Source of the DNA: an uncultured Alphaproteobacteria bacterium
GTDB taxonomy: Bacteria; Pseudomonadota; Alphaproteobacteria; RF32; CAG-239
Assembly (NCBI GenBank): GCA_910577095.1
Contig: CAJTLY010000005.1
Coordinates: 1 to 64,000, forward strand
Reading direction: 5' to 3'
DNA: 64,000 nt
Shown: in pieces, positions 7,892 through 16,076 of the stretch
Layout: each line of letters starts with the position of its first letter
How positions within the stretch are numbered: position 1 is the first letter of the stretch
Translations under genes and position numbers: made by a program
The notes under the pieces: model-generated
What the model was told of the DNA's origin: nothing
Databases searched by the model: none
Seen by the model: only the letters and a program-made list of their open reading frames with translations

Positions 7892-9010
7892 ATGATTGAT
7901 TGTAAGTACGCTTTTTTGCTGGCCTGTGGTCTGCTGTGGTCTTTTTCGGTGCGGGCCGATCTTAATATTGCGCTGATTGCTCCCACCGACGGCGATTTCA
8001 AATATTTCAGCGAGGAACTGGTCAACGGTGCCAAAGTGGCCGTGGACGAGATTAATGAGTCGGGCGGTTTGTTGGGAAAAAAGATCAATCTGATCCAAAT
8101 TGACGATCCGTGCGACGACACCCTCTCACTGACCACGGCTCAGATGATGGCGGTCAATCGTTCTCAGGAAGATAAAATGCATTTGGTGCTGGGACCGCAT
8201 TGCAGCAATCAGGCGGAAAAAGTCGCCGATATTTTTGCCGCGGCGGAAATTTTTCAGATCTTGCCGATCGGCGGCAGCCCGGCCGTTTACAAAAAAAACT
8301 ATCGCAGCCTGATCGAATTTGTCGGCTCGCCGGAACAACAGGCGGCCGATTTCTTCCGCTATTATACCGAAACTTATCCCGGACGCCGGCTGGCGGTGGC
8401 CTATAACGGGCAATATCCCGAAATGCTTGCGGTGGCCAAAGAAATTCAGCATCTTTTTACCAAAGCGGGACAAGGCAGCCGTTTGAAAGCTTTTGATACC
8501 GGCGAGTTTAACGGTAACGCTCGTCGGATCGCGCAAACGGTTAAGGCCGGCAATGCCGAAATTTTGTTTATGCTGGACCGAGCCGAACCGACAATGGAAA
8601 CCGTGCGTCAACTGAAAGCCGATAACCCCGGTTTTGTCATTTTTACCAACCGCTATTTCAGCAGCCGTAAATTTGCCCGAAAGCTGGGAAGTGTTGCCGA
8701 AGGAACCTACCTTTTGTCCTTGCCGCCGTTACAGGGAAATCCGAATTTTGCCGAAGATCTGGTGCGGCTGCGTTTATGGGGGATCGAACCGGAAGGGCTG
8801 ATGGCGTATGGTTATCTTTCGGTAAAGCTGTGGGGACGGACGGTCAATCAGGCCCAGAGTTTTGCCCCCGCAAAACTGGCTCGCAGCCTCAATAAAAAGC
8901 TGGTGCAGACCGGATGGGGCAACGTTGTTTATACCGACGGCATTCCCGATCGTTCGTTGAAATATGCCATTTACCGTTTTGAAAACGGAGAATATGCACA
9001 AGTCTATTGA
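7892..9010 (+). CDS. Periplasmic amino-acid-type ABC transporter substrate-binding protein
   Basis: About 372 residues from the ATG at 7892, which lies 6 nt after AGAAG; an ATG at 7886 in the same frame is possible. A signal peptide (hydrophobic FLLACGLLWSF, cleavage near VRA) precedes a type I periplasmic-binding fold of the Leu/Ile/Val-binding family, with LNIALIAPTDGD, GAKVAVDEIN and an IDDPCDD segment. Such proteins capture branched-chain amino acids, amides or related solutes for an ABC importer. No permease or ATPase gene is next to it, so the ligand and partner are unknown. It is flanked by divergent uvrA and by ssb. Confidence 0.85.
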   Translation: MIDCKYAFLLACGLLWSFSVRADLNIALIAPTDGDFKYFSEELVNGAKVAVDEINESGGLLGKKINLIQIDDPCDDTLSLTTAQMMAVNRSQEDKMHLVLGPHCSNQAEKVADIFAAAEIFQILPIGGSPAVYKKNYRSLIEFVGSPEQQAADFFRYYTETYPGRRLAVAYNGQYPEMLAVAKEIQHLFTKAGQGSRLKAFDTGEFNGNARRIAQTVKAGNAEILFMLDRAEPTMETVRQLKADNPGFVIFTNRYFSSRKFARKLGSVAEGTYLLSLPPLQGNPNFAEDLVRLRLWGIEPEGLMAYGYLSVKLWGRTVNQAQSFAPAKLARSLNKKLVQTGWGNVVYTDGIPDRSLKYAIYRFENGEYAQVY

Positions 9011-9085
9011 TTTTTTGCTTGGATGATAAAATATTTTCCCCTATAGTCGTGTCAGTGATCAATTTTTTAATAAAGGTATAAAATA

Positions 9086-9544
9086 ATGGTTGGAAGTATC
9101 AACAAGGTAATTTTGGTCGGCAATCTCGGCGCCGATCCGCGTGTCAACACCACCCAAAACGGCAGCAAAGTCGTTACTTTGAGCGTTGCGACGTCGGACA
9201 GCTGGAAAGACAAGCTTTCGGGCGAAAGAAAAGAGAGAACCGAATGGCATCGTGTGGTTGTTTTTAACACCCAGCTGGCAGATGTGGCGGAAAAATATCT
9301 TCGCAAGGGTTCGAAAGTATATCTCGAAGGCCAATTGCAGACCCGCAAATGGGAAGATGCCAACGGTCAGGAAAAATATACCACCGAAGTGGTTTTGCAA
9401 AACTTCAGTTCCAACCTGATTATGCTGGACGGCCGTGGAGAAAGCGGCGGTGACGTGTTCTCCGGTTCCGCCTCCGCTTCCGGATGGGATTCTGCGCCGG
9501 CTGCCGGCAGTTCGTCCGATTTGGATGACGATATTCCGTTTTAG
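9086..9544 (+). CDS. ssb: Single-stranded DNA-binding protein
   Basis: SSB coats single-stranded DNA in replication, recombination and repair. The 152-residue protein has the OB fold at about 1-110 (VNKVILVGNLGADP-like start, TEWHRVVVF, GSKVYLEGQL), a short Gly/Ser-rich linker and the acidic tip DLDDDIPF that binds partner proteins. It follows an AAAGG site and ends in a good hairpin terminator. Its position not far from uvrA is common in proteobacteria, although here the substrate-binding protein gene lies between them. Confidence 0.97.
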   Translation: MVGSINKVILVGNLGADPRVNTTQNGSKVVTLSVATSDSWKDKLSGERKERTEWHRVVVFNTQLADVAEKYLRKGSKVYLEGQLQTRKWEDANGQEKYTTEVVLQNFSSNLIMLDGRGESGGDVFSGSASASGWDSAPAAGSSSDLDDDIPF

Positions 9545-9562
9545 GAAGATAACAAAAATTTT

Positions 9563-9587
9563 GCCCCGGATTTTCCGGGGCTTTTTT
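9563..9587 (+). terminator. Rho-independent terminator of ssb
   Basis: Stem GCCCCGGA/TCCGGGGC (9563-9570 with 9574-9581) followed by six T. Confidence 0.9.
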
Positions 9588-9620
9588 GTTGTCCGGTCCG
9601 AGATTGTACACCGACACATT

Positions 9621-9649
9621 TAAAACCGCCGGAATTGAAGGCGGTTTTA
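9621..9649. terminator. Hairpin between ssb and the DUF421 gene
   Basis: A perfect 10-bp stem TAAAACCGCC/GGCGGTTTTA with a 9-nt loop. The arms are A- and T-rich at the base, so it could terminate transcription in either direction. Confidence 0.55.
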
Positions 9650-9691
9650 AAATGCCTATATTATACAAAATTGCAATAGGAGTGCTTTTTG

Positions 9692-10321
9692 ATGGATTAT
9701 GTACTGATTTCTTTTCGGATGCTTCTTGTCTTTATCTTGGTTCTGATATTTTTTCAGTTTTCCGGTAACAAACGCCAGTTTACCCAGATGACCAGTTTCG
9801 ATTTGATCAGCAATTTTGTCCTCAGTTCGATTCTTGGCGGTTATTTGTTTAATGCCAATCTGAGTTGGATCGATTTTATCTACATTGTTACCATCTATTT
9901 CGTTATCAGCGGCCTAATAAATTATTTGGCCAAAAATACGATATGGGGCAGGGGAATGGTGATCGGTACACCGACTGTCATTATTAATAATGGCCGTTTA
10001 TTGCCTGAAAATCTGCAAAAAATGAATATGAACATGTTAGATTTCATGTCCTTGCTGCGAACCAAAAAAGTTCATTCGCTGGAAGACGTGAAACTGGCGC
10101 AGATTGAGGTCGGCGGTGAATTAACGGTCGTACTGCAAGGAGAGAAAGACTTTTCCTCTGTTTTGATCGAAAACGGTAATATTCATAAAGAAAACTTGAA
10201 AAAAATCGGAAAAGATAACGGCTGGCTGCAACAACAGCTGAAAAAGCGAAAGCTGGTCATAAAAGATGTCTTTTTTGCCGAATGGTTTGAAGATGACCTG
10301 TATGTGATAAAATTCAAATAG
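9692..10321 (+). CDS. DUF421-family (YetF-like) membrane protein
   Basis: A 209-residue protein with three N-terminal membrane helices (about residues 5-23, 38-55 and 62-82) and a cytoplasmic C-terminal domain containing the family segments GTPTVIINNG and TVVLQGEK. YetF-like proteins are widespread membrane proteins of unresolved function. The ATG at 9692 is used because AGGAG lies 9 nt upstream. It stands alone between ssb and a convergent lysozyme gene. No substrate can be inferred. Confidence 0.85.
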   Translation: MDYVLISFRMLLVFILVLIFFQFSGNKRQFTQMTSFDLISNFVLSSILGGYLFNANLSWIDFIYIVTIYFVISGLINYLAKNTIWGRGMVIGTPTVIINNGRLLPENLQKMNMNMLDFMSLLRTKKVHSLEDVKLAQIEVGGELTVVLQGEKDFSSVLIENGNIHKENLKKIGKDNGWLQQQLKKRKLVIKDVFFAEWFEDDLYVIKFK

Positions 10322-10353
10322 CAACATCTGCTCAAAAAAGAGCAGGTCGGAAC

Positions 10354-10389
10354 AAAAAAAATCCTCTGACCGTTGTGGTCAGAGGATTT
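10354..10389. terminator. Bidirectional terminator between convergent genes
   Basis: Stem ATCCTCTGAC/GTCAGAGGAT (10361-10370 with 10378-10387). A-rich sequence on the left gives a T-run on the minus strand, serving the lysozyme gene; the plus side is followed by TTGTTC. A second small inverted repeat (CTGCTC/GAGCAG) lies at about 10328-10345. Confidence 0.85.
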
Positions 10390-10407
10390 GTTCTGGATTG
10401 CCGGAGT

Positions 10408-11373
10408 TCAACGGCGCGATTTACGGGGAACATACCGCGGAACATATCTTAATTGACTCTGAATTGAATCGTTTAAGTTTTGTCCGCGCATATTTTCCAG
10501 TCGGTTGCACAGATCAAGGGTATCTGCCGGAAGGCTTCGTCCCATGCTGTAAATGCCGCCTAAAGCACATTCCGCAAAATTGATGGCGTTTTCGAGACTC
10601 AGTTCGCCGTTATTGTCGAGCAGAATATCCCCGAACATAACGCGTTCTTCCAAGTCACGGCGTTTTTGCAGCTGCGGCAGAATTTTTCCTCCCGAGCGCA
10701 CTTTTTGATCCATCAATTTTTTCAAAGTTTGTTTGGCCTCGTCGCTGTGGGTCACGAAATAGGCGTTGGCTGCATTTGCCAGTTCTGACGGAGAACCGTC
10801 TTTTTGGCGGAGAATGCCGCTGCCGCAGTTGTAAAGGAAGCTTCCCATTGCAACAATTTCAGCATTGGACATGGAATCCATTTCCAAATAAACCGTCATA
10901 TCTTCGAACATTTTGCCTTCGACATGAGTGGTGAAATAGTGCATGAGTTCTTCTTCGCTTTTGATGCGGTCACCTCGACGAACCGGTTTTCCGTCCGGGC
11001 GAACGGTATTTCCGAATCCGATGGTCCATACTCTTCCGTGAGGATCCCAATAAGCTCTTGCTTTAACACCTTCGCAGTGAGCGATCAGGCACAGCATATC
11101 GTACTCTGCGGCACGAAATTTTGCGAGCCTAGTCTCTGCCGGCGAGACGGTGTCAAGTGCGAGGCTGTCATTGACAAGAGAGTCACTGACAATACTGTCA
11201 CAAGGAACGCTGTCATTGATCAAAGCTTCTGCAGGGACGGCGATTGTATCAATTTTTTCCAGAGGAACATTGATGCTGTCGGTTACGGAAGCTCTGGTTT
11301 CTTCTCCGCTGAAAGCAAAGAAAATAATGAAAACAACGAGACTGATGACAGAAAAAAACTTTTTCTCGTCCAT
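10408..11373 (-). CDS. GH24 phage-type lysozyme (muramidase), exported
   Basis: A 321-residue protein with an N-terminal hydrophobic segment (signal peptide or anchor, residues about 6-22), an acidic low-complexity linker (about 30-80) and a glycoside hydrolase 24 domain. The catalytic region reads AHCEGVKARAYWDPHG then TIGFG, with Glu in CEG, Asp in YWD and Thr in TIG as in T4-type lysozymes. It would cleave peptidoglycan in the periplasm or outside. No Shine-Dalgarno is visible in the AT-rich leader, but a strong sigma70 promoter lies upstream. No holin or other phage genes are near, so this is a single cargo gene, not a prophage. The style suggests a Bacteroidetes source. Confidence 0.85.
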   Translation of the reverse strand: MDEKKFFSVISLVVFIIFFAFSGEETRASVTDSINVPLEKIDTIAVPAEALINDSVPCDSIVSDSLVNDSLALDTVSPAETRLAKFRAAEYDMLCLIAHCEGVKARAYWDPHGRVWTIGFGNTVRPDGKPVRRGDRIKSEEELMHYFTTHVEGKMFEDMTVYLEMDSMSNAEIVAMGSFLYNCGSGILRQKDGSPSELANAANAYFVTHSDEAKQTLKKLMDQKVRSGGKILPQLQKRRDLEERVMFGDILLDNNGELSLENAINFAECALGGIYSMGRSLPADTLDLCNRLENMRGQNLNDSIQSQLRYVPRYVPRKSRR

Positions 11374-11417
11374 ATAAATAATTTTTTAATTTTTCTATAA
11401 AAATGAATTGTAAAATT

Positions 11418-11446
11418 ACTATAGCAAAAGTAGGCAGTTAGGTCAA
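11418..11446 (-). promoter_or_regulatory. Sigma70 promoter of the lysozyme gene
   Basis: Minus strand TTGACC (11446-11441), a 17-bp spacer and TATAGT (11423-11418), 45 bp before the start codon. Confidence 0.7.
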
Positions 11447-11523
11447 GCGGTTGATGAAAATATTTTTTGTTTTCGATCGAGTTCGTTTTCTGTTCGTTTC
11501 AGGAAAGGAGGGGCGGGCATCAT

Positions 11524-11552
11524 AAAAAAAATCCAACCGTAACGGTTGGATT
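11524..11552 (-). terminator. Terminator of the 11571-12227 lipoprotein gene
   Basis: Stem AATCCAACCGT/ACGGTTGGATT followed on the minus strand by a run of eight T. Confidence 0.9.
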
Positions 11553-11570
11553 GGGAGGGGAAACTGTCAA

Positions 11571-12227
11571 CTAATCCGCATCGCCTTCCCAGGGAAGAAC
11601 GATTGGATCAAAGCCGATCGCCTCGCGCGGAGATTTGATCTCTACTTTGCTGACAGAAGTGACGGTTTTGCCTTCGCTTTCCGCGACGACGCTGCATTTG
11701 AGCAAGGTACGGCTGAAAGGTTTTCCGTCAATGATTTCGTCTTCCAGTGATACGAATTCCGGATCCTGCGGCAGAAAACGAACTTCGGCGGCCGGCATCG
11801 GAAGTTTTTGTCCGTTGCACAGAACAGAAGCCTTTTCGGTGATGAAGGATACAGGTACGGAAAAACTTGCAAATTTGAAGATATAATCCGTCTTTTGTTT
11901 TTCGGTAACGATGTTTCCTTCAGTGCGGCAGTCAAGCAGCGTTTTCTCGGTTGCGGTGGAAAATAGTGCTGATTTTTCCCGTCGAATGTCGGTCGACAAC
12001 AGGCTGTCGGTTGCCGTGACATATGCAAGGTCGGTTTCGAAAACGTGTTTCTGATTAAGATGCCGAACTTCCAGCCAACTGGTGTAGCTGGTGGCCGTAG
12101 ATGCCGTAATGCCGGATGCTTCGATACACATTTCCGCCGGAAATTCAATTTCGGGTTCTTCGGTGAAGACGCAACTGCTCATCATTGCACTCAGTGCGAT
12201 AAATAAGCCAAATTTAAAAAATCTCAT
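11571..12227 (-). CDS. Putative lipoprotein of unknown function
   Basis: A 218-residue protein starting with a type II signal peptide (FFKFGLFIALSAMMSSC, lipobox Cys at residue 19). The rest is beta-rich and acidic with no recognised domain. It would be anchored in a membrane facing the periplasm or outside. The leader TTAAATTATTTTAGCT before the ATG lacks a Shine-Dalgarno and closely matches the leader of the orphan gene at 23803-24243. It has its own terminator. These traits mark it as one of the foreign-looking single-gene units in this window. Confidence 0.75.
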   Translation of the reverse strand: MRFFKFGLFIALSAMMSSCVFTEEPEIEFPAEMCIEASGITASTATSYTSWLEVRHLNQKHVFETDLAYVTATDSLLSTDIRREKSALFSTATEKTLLDCRTEGNIVTEKQKTDYIFKFASFSVPVSFITEKASVLCNGQKLPMPAAEVRFLPQDPEFVSLEDEIIDGKPFSRTLLKCSVVAESEGKTVTSVSKVEIKSPREAIGFDPIVLPWEGDAD

Positions 12228-12386
12228 AGCTAAAATAATTTAAGTTTACTGTTCTTATACTACCACAAAAATAAAAAATTTAAATAAAAAATTAGAAAAA
12301 GGAGAATTAATATAAGATTATTGTTTAGTTGCAGGGAGTTATCTGCAAGAGTCGAATAAAAAAGCTGATCAAGAACAATAGAAAAC

Positions 12387-12415
12387 TTGACAAAAACATG
12401 ATACGGTTTTACAAT
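12387..12415 (+). promoter_or_regulatory. Strong sigma70 promoter of the small lipoprotein gene
   Basis: TTGACA at 12387-12392, a 17-bp spacer and TACAAT at 12410-12415, 29 bp before the start codon. Confidence 0.8.
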
Positions 12416-12444
12416 TAATCTTGTAAAATCTAATTATTAAAACT

Positions 12445-12720
12445 ATGAAAAAAATTATTGCAAGCTTGGCAATTGCCGTTGTTGTCGTTTTGGGTTGCGC
12501 ATCCTGTACCCAGCAGTACACAGCCAGAAATTTCGGCGGAAACATGACCATTACGCTTCAGCCGGGAGAAAAACTGATGATGGCAACCTGGAAAGAGGAC
12601 AACCTGTTCTATCTGACCGAACCGATGGAAGAAGACTACGTCCCCAAGACGAAGATTCTTCGTGAAAGTTCGTCTTTAGGCATCCTCGAAACAACGATCA
12701 AGTTCGTTGAGCAGCGGTAG
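12445..12720 (+). CDS. Small putative lipoprotein
   Basis: A 91-residue protein with a lipoprotein signal (IASLAIAVVVVLGCASC; the lipobox cysteine is either of the two). The mature part of about 70 residues has no known domain and includes MTITLQPGEKLMMATWKEDN. It is a complete one-gene unit with a near-consensus promoter, an AT-rich leader without a clear Shine-Dalgarno, and a terminator 60 bp downstream. It lies back to back with the minus-strand lipoprotein gene. Confidence 0.75.
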   Translation: MKKIIASLAIAVVVVLGCASCTQQYTARNFGGNMTITLQPGEKLMMATWKEDNLFYLTEPMEEDYVPKTKILRESSSLGILETTIKFVEQR

Positions 12721-12780
12721 CCGGGCCGGAATGTCTGCATCTGCCTGTTAACGCGGGTCGTGTGACGTTCAAACCAATAA

Positions 12781-12812
12781 AAAACACCCTCCTAAACGAG
12801 GGTGTTTTTTAT
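12781..12812. terminator. Terminator between convergent genes
   Basis: Stem AAAACACCCTC/GAGGGTGTTTT with flanking A- and T-runs, usable on both strands. Confidence 0.9.
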
Positions 12813-12840
12813 TTAGTTACGAGTCCCGGTAAAACAAAGT

Positions 12841-13968
12841 CTAGATTTCAATCAATTTATACTCAGCTGCAATATATTCTGAGCCGTCGGCTTTGTACAA
12901 AACAGCGTCTTTACCATTGTCCAGACAGTAGCAACCGTCGCTGAAAACTTCGCAATGCGTCAGGTTGTTCGCCACTAACGTGCCGTCTGCCTTATATAAA
13001 GCGATGCTGCCGTCATTTTTCAGACAATACCAGCCATTAGCAAAAACAGAACAATCTTCAAGTTCGCCTGCGACCAAAGTGCCGGCAGAATCATATAAAG
13101 AGTAACCGTTTGTATATTCGAGGCAATACCAACCGTTATCAAAAATGGAACAGTCTTCAAAATCCTCTGCCACCAAAGTGCCGTCGGCTTTGTATAAGAA
13201 ACAACCGTTCTCATTTTCCAGATAGTACCAGCCGTTAGCAAAAACAGAACAATATAACAGTTCATCTGCCACCAAAGTGCCGTCAGCTTTATACAAAGCA
13301 ATGTGGTCTTTTGTATGCAGCCAATACCAGCCGTTGTCGAAAATCTCAAAACTTATAATTCCTTCTGCAACCGAAGTGCTGTCGGCCCTGCACAAAACAT
13401 AGCCACCTTCGGTTTTGAAAAAACTATACCAGCCGTTCTTATAAACTCGGCAGTTTCTAACTCGGCTTACGATCAACGAACCGTCGGGCTTATATAGAGC
13501 AGCGCCTTGTTCCGTATCCAGCGAGTACCAGCCGTTAGCAAAAACAGAACAATCTGTAAGTTCGTCTGCAACCAAAGTACCATCAGCTTTATACAAGGCA
13601 AAGCGACCTCTTTCGGCACAACGATACCAACCGTTTTTATAAACGCAACATGTCCAAACCTGGCCTACGACTGTTGAGCCGTCAGTTCTGTATAAAACAG
13701 CGTCTTTACCATTGTTCAGATGGTACCAGCCGTTGCTGAAAACTTCGCAATAAGTCAGTTTGTCTGCCACCAAAGTGCCGTCTGCCTTATATAACGAATA
13801 ACCATCTTCATCTTCAAGATGATACCAGCCGTTATCGTAAACAAAATAGCCTTTTATGTTTTTGTTGCATTTAATTTTTAAAACCGATTTGTTGTCATGT
13901 TTTTCCAAACCGATAAATTTTGTGTTATGACCGTAAACTGCTTGCAGTACGTCTTCTAACTTTTTCAT
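12841..13968 (-). CDS. Protein of ten tandem WG-type repeats
   Basis: A 375-residue protein. After about 45 N-terminal residues it consists of ten tandem units of about 33 residues, each with the core NGWY.L followed by (A/S)LYKADGTLVA and a C.VF end. This resembles WG (KWG) beta-repeat proteins, which often form propeller-like surfaces for binding. No signal peptide is seen, so it is probably cytoplasmic. The ATG at 13968 follows AGGTGG at about 8 nt. The near-identical units at the DNA level make expansion or contraction of repeats likely. The partner is unknown. Confidence 0.75.
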   Translation of the reverse strand: MKKLEDVLQAVYGHNTKFIGLEKHDNKSVLKIKCNKNIKGYFVYDNGWYHLEDEDGYSLYKADGTLVADKLTYCEVFSNGWYHLNNGKDAVLYRTDGSTVVGQVWTCCVYKNGWYRCAERGRFALYKADGTLVADELTDCSVFANGWYSLDTEQGAALYKPDGSLIVSRVRNCRVYKNGWYSFFKTEGGYVLCRADSTSVAEGIISFEIFDNGWYWLHTKDHIALYKADGTLVADELLYCSVFANGWYYLENENGCFLYKADGTLVAEDFEDCSIFDNGWYCLEYTNGYSLYDSAGTLVAGELEDCSVFANGWYCLKNDGSIALYKADGTLVANNLTHCEVFSDGCYCLDNGKDAVLYKADGSEYIAAEYKLIEI

Positions 13969-14217
13969 ATAATAATGTGCCACCTGCTTTACTCAGTGGG
14001 CTTTATTTGATTAATAATTTATTTGTAATGTAAAATTACATATACGTTATCACCATATATATTAACAATCAAGTGAATTTAGACAAATTTGCTTTTTTGT
14101 CATTAAATAACGTTACCGGGAAAGAAGATAACAGAGAGGTTTTATCACGATGAACGGATCGGGTTATAAAAGATAAGAAACTGAACAGCGGAACAGGCGT
14201 TGCGCCGTTTAAGCGGC
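13969..14217. other. AT-rich intergenic region
   Basis: No gene, repeat or clear promoter was found here apart from leader sequence of the WG-repeat gene. Confidence 0.4.
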
Positions 14218-14248
14218 AAAAAAAGATCCCGAACTTGCATTCGGGATT
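14218..14248 (-). terminator. Terminator of tRNA-Glu
   Basis: Stem ATCCCGAA/TTCGGGAT with a 6-nt loop, followed on the minus strand by a T-run. Confidence 0.85.
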
Positions 14249-14252
14249 AAAG

Positions 14253-14327
14253 TGGCGACCCCAACGAGACTCGAACTCGTGTTACCACCGTGAAAGGGTG
14301 ATGTCCTAACCGCTAGACGATGGGGTC
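14253..14327 (-). tRNA. tRNA-Glu (anticodon TTC)
   Basis: On the minus strand the acceptor stem GACCCCA pairs with TGGGGTC, followed by G and an encoded CCA. The D-arm region is TCTAGCGGTTAGGA, the anticodon loop CTTTCAC gives anticodon TTC, and the T-arm contains GTTCGAGTC. All features are those of tRNA-Glu. Confidence 0.96.
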
Positions 14328-14447
14328 ATCGAAACTAGGTGCATATATACAGATAAAAAAAATAAAGGTCAAGCATTTTTTTTGCAATCATGTAATTTTT
14401 TTATTTAAATCCGATCATGCCGGTAAAGACGTTTTTTTGCCGCAAAC

Positions 14448-15419
14448 CTAATCATACTGTCGGAAGGGGCGGCGGGGCAGTCGGACGTCACGGTTTTTGG
14501 CGCCGCCGTCCAAAGCCGTTAAAATGGCTGCCGTATCGGCATAAAAACTTTCGTCCTGATATTTTTCCAAGGCTTTCCAAACGCTTTGCAGTTTAAATTT
14601 ATCTTGTCCCGCAATCGCTTTATAAACCTTGTTAATCGCGTATTTGCGGCAAATTTGCTTGCCTTTGGCGTCGGTTGTGCCGATCAGGTCGTTGATTTGT
14701 TTCTGAACTTTCAACCGGTGTTGACGGCAATAATCTTCCGGCCGTATGTTTTTGATTTCGTGTTCGCGCACCAGCCGTTCGTATGCAAGATTGACATAGG
14801 TGTTGCGGAAAGAAAGCTTTTTCAGCAGATCGTCGCTTTGAAACTGAAAGCCCCACCGATTAAGCCCGTTTAGATCGCGTTCGCGTTTGCGGCGGTGAGT
14901 TTCTCCGATTTCCGCAGCCGCCTTTTCCCAAATGCGGGCCAGTCGGTCATTGGCGGCCGCAAGTGACAGTTTCTGCTGCAAACCGGCAATTTCGCGGTCG
15001 GTAAACGAATAATGCGTGACCTGTTTTTTCAAAAATTGACAGGTGCGGGTTTCGAAACCGGAGGTTATCAAAGCGCGTGTCGGAACGGTTGCCGTCAGTG
15101 CCCCGATAAGCTTTTCCAGTCCTTCGGCGTCGCCGTAAAAAACTTGTTGCCGCACTTCGTCAAACAATTCGGGATGATCGTTGCCGTTCTTCAGCATGGC
15201 GCGTCGTGCCAGTGCCAGTTCGGCGGCATAATAACCGATATTTTCCGAACGTGTGGCGCAGCAGGCAAAAGTCCGGCAAAAAAAGTCAAACCGGGCGGCT
15301 CCCATGTCGGGCGCCGATAAAACGTATTGCTGCAAAACAAGATCGGCAGCGCCTGTTAAAAGCGCTGCCTCTTGCAGACTTTGCATTTCTTGAACTGTGT
15401 TTTCAAAGTCGTCGTTCAT
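14448..15419 (-). CDS. Conserved-looking protein of unknown function
   Basis: A 323-residue, largely helical, charged protein without a signal peptide or membrane spans. No domain is recognised. The C-terminal half is basic (THRRKRERDLNG, EDYCRQHRLKVQKQ). It starts 2 nt after the stop of the SlyB-like lipoprotein gene on the same strand, so the two are co-transcribed. The function is unknown; nucleic-acid binding is conceivable from charge alone, but there is no motif. Confidence 0.75.
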   Translation of the reverse strand: MNDDFENTVQEMQSLQEAALLTGAADLVLQQYVLSAPDMGAARFDFFCRTFACCATRSENIGYYAAELALARRAMLKNGNDHPELFDEVRQQVFYGDAEGLEKLIGALTATVPTRALITSGFETRTCQFLKKQVTHYSFTDREIAGLQQKLSLAAANDRLARIWEKAAAEIGETHRRKRERDLNGLNRWGFQFQSDDLLKKLSFRNTYVNLAYERLVREHEIKNIRPEDYCRQHRLKVQKQINDLIGTTDAKGKQICRKYAINKVYKAIAGQDKFKLQSVWKALEKYQDESFYADTAAILTALDGGAKNRDVRLPRRPFRQYD

Positions 15420-15421
15420 TC

Positions 15422-15895
15422 TCAGTATCCGTTGTAAGGAACCACGCGGGCACGGTCTGAGCCGCTGCCGTAAAGAACCATACAGCGCTGGCCGACTCCC
15501 AGCAAAACGTCGCTGCCCTGAGTGACGGTCACCAGTCCGCCGCTATCCAGTTGAACCACATATTCGTAACCGGTTTGGCTGGATAAGCCGCGCTGGGCAA
15601 GGTTTCCGGCCGCACCGCCGATCAAAGCGCCGCCGACGGCACCCAAAATTCCGGCTGTGCTGCCTTTGCCGATCTGAGAACCGGCCACACCGCCGGCAAT
15701 ACCGCCGATAGCGGTCCCGGCCGAATTGTCGCTGTCGGCAACCTTAATTTGGCGTACCGATACGATTGTTCCTTTCAAAACCCGGTTAACCGATCCGACC
15801 GCCGCCGAGTCATACTGGTTGGCACCGATCTGAGACGCACATCCTGACAAAACGGCCAGTATCGGCAATAGCAGGACAATTGCAAATCTTTTCAT
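15422..15895 (-). CDS. Outer-membrane lipoprotein, SlyB / 17-kDa antigen family
   Basis: A 157-residue protein with a lipoprotein signal (LLPILAVLSGC) and a central glycine-zipper segment (about residues 62-105: GTAIGGIAGGVAGSQIGKG and a following Gly/Ala-rich run) of the SlyB/17-kDa antigen type. Such lipoproteins associate with the outer membrane and in enterobacteria with envelope stress. A GGAGGAAAAGG leader and a good promoter lie upstream. It is the first gene of a two-gene unit with the protein of 14448-15419. Confidence 0.9.
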   Translation of the reverse strand: MKRFAIVLLLPILAVLSGCASQIGANQYDSAAVGSVNRVLKGTIVSVRQIKVADSDNSAGTAIGGIAGGVAGSQIGKGSTAGILGAVGGALIGGAAGNLAQRGLSSQTGYEYVVQLDSGGLVTVTQGSDVLLGVGQRCMVLYGSGSDRARVVPYNGY

Positions 15896-15932
15896 TCCTT
15901 TTCCTCCGCTGTGTTAAATTACTCTGCTTTTT

Positions 15933-15960
15933 ATATTATCTACAGATTGAGTTTTGTCAA
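15933..15960 (-). promoter_or_regulatory. Sigma70 promoter of the SlyB-like gene
   Basis: Minus strand TTGACA (15960-15955), a 16-bp spacer and TAATAT (15938-15933). Confidence 0.65.
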
Positions 15961-15970
15961 TGGCGGACTA

Positions 15971-15999
15971 TTGCCAAATAAACTTAACTGTTATATATT
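15971..15999 (+). promoter_or_regulatory. Sigma70 promoter of asnS
   Basis: TTGCCA (15971-15976), a 17-bp spacer and TATATT (15994-15999), about 77 bp before the start codon. Confidence 0.6.
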
Positions 16000-16076
16000 G
16001 TGGGACGCGACCGGATACGGGCAGTGATTGTACCGGGAATTCGGCGATTGAAAATTAATTTAACGGGAAACTAAAA

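Noticed and set aside
10408..12720. Prophage remnant, because of the phage-type lysozyme
   Set aside because: No integrase, holin, tail or capsid gene is near; the lysozyme is a single unit with its own promoter.
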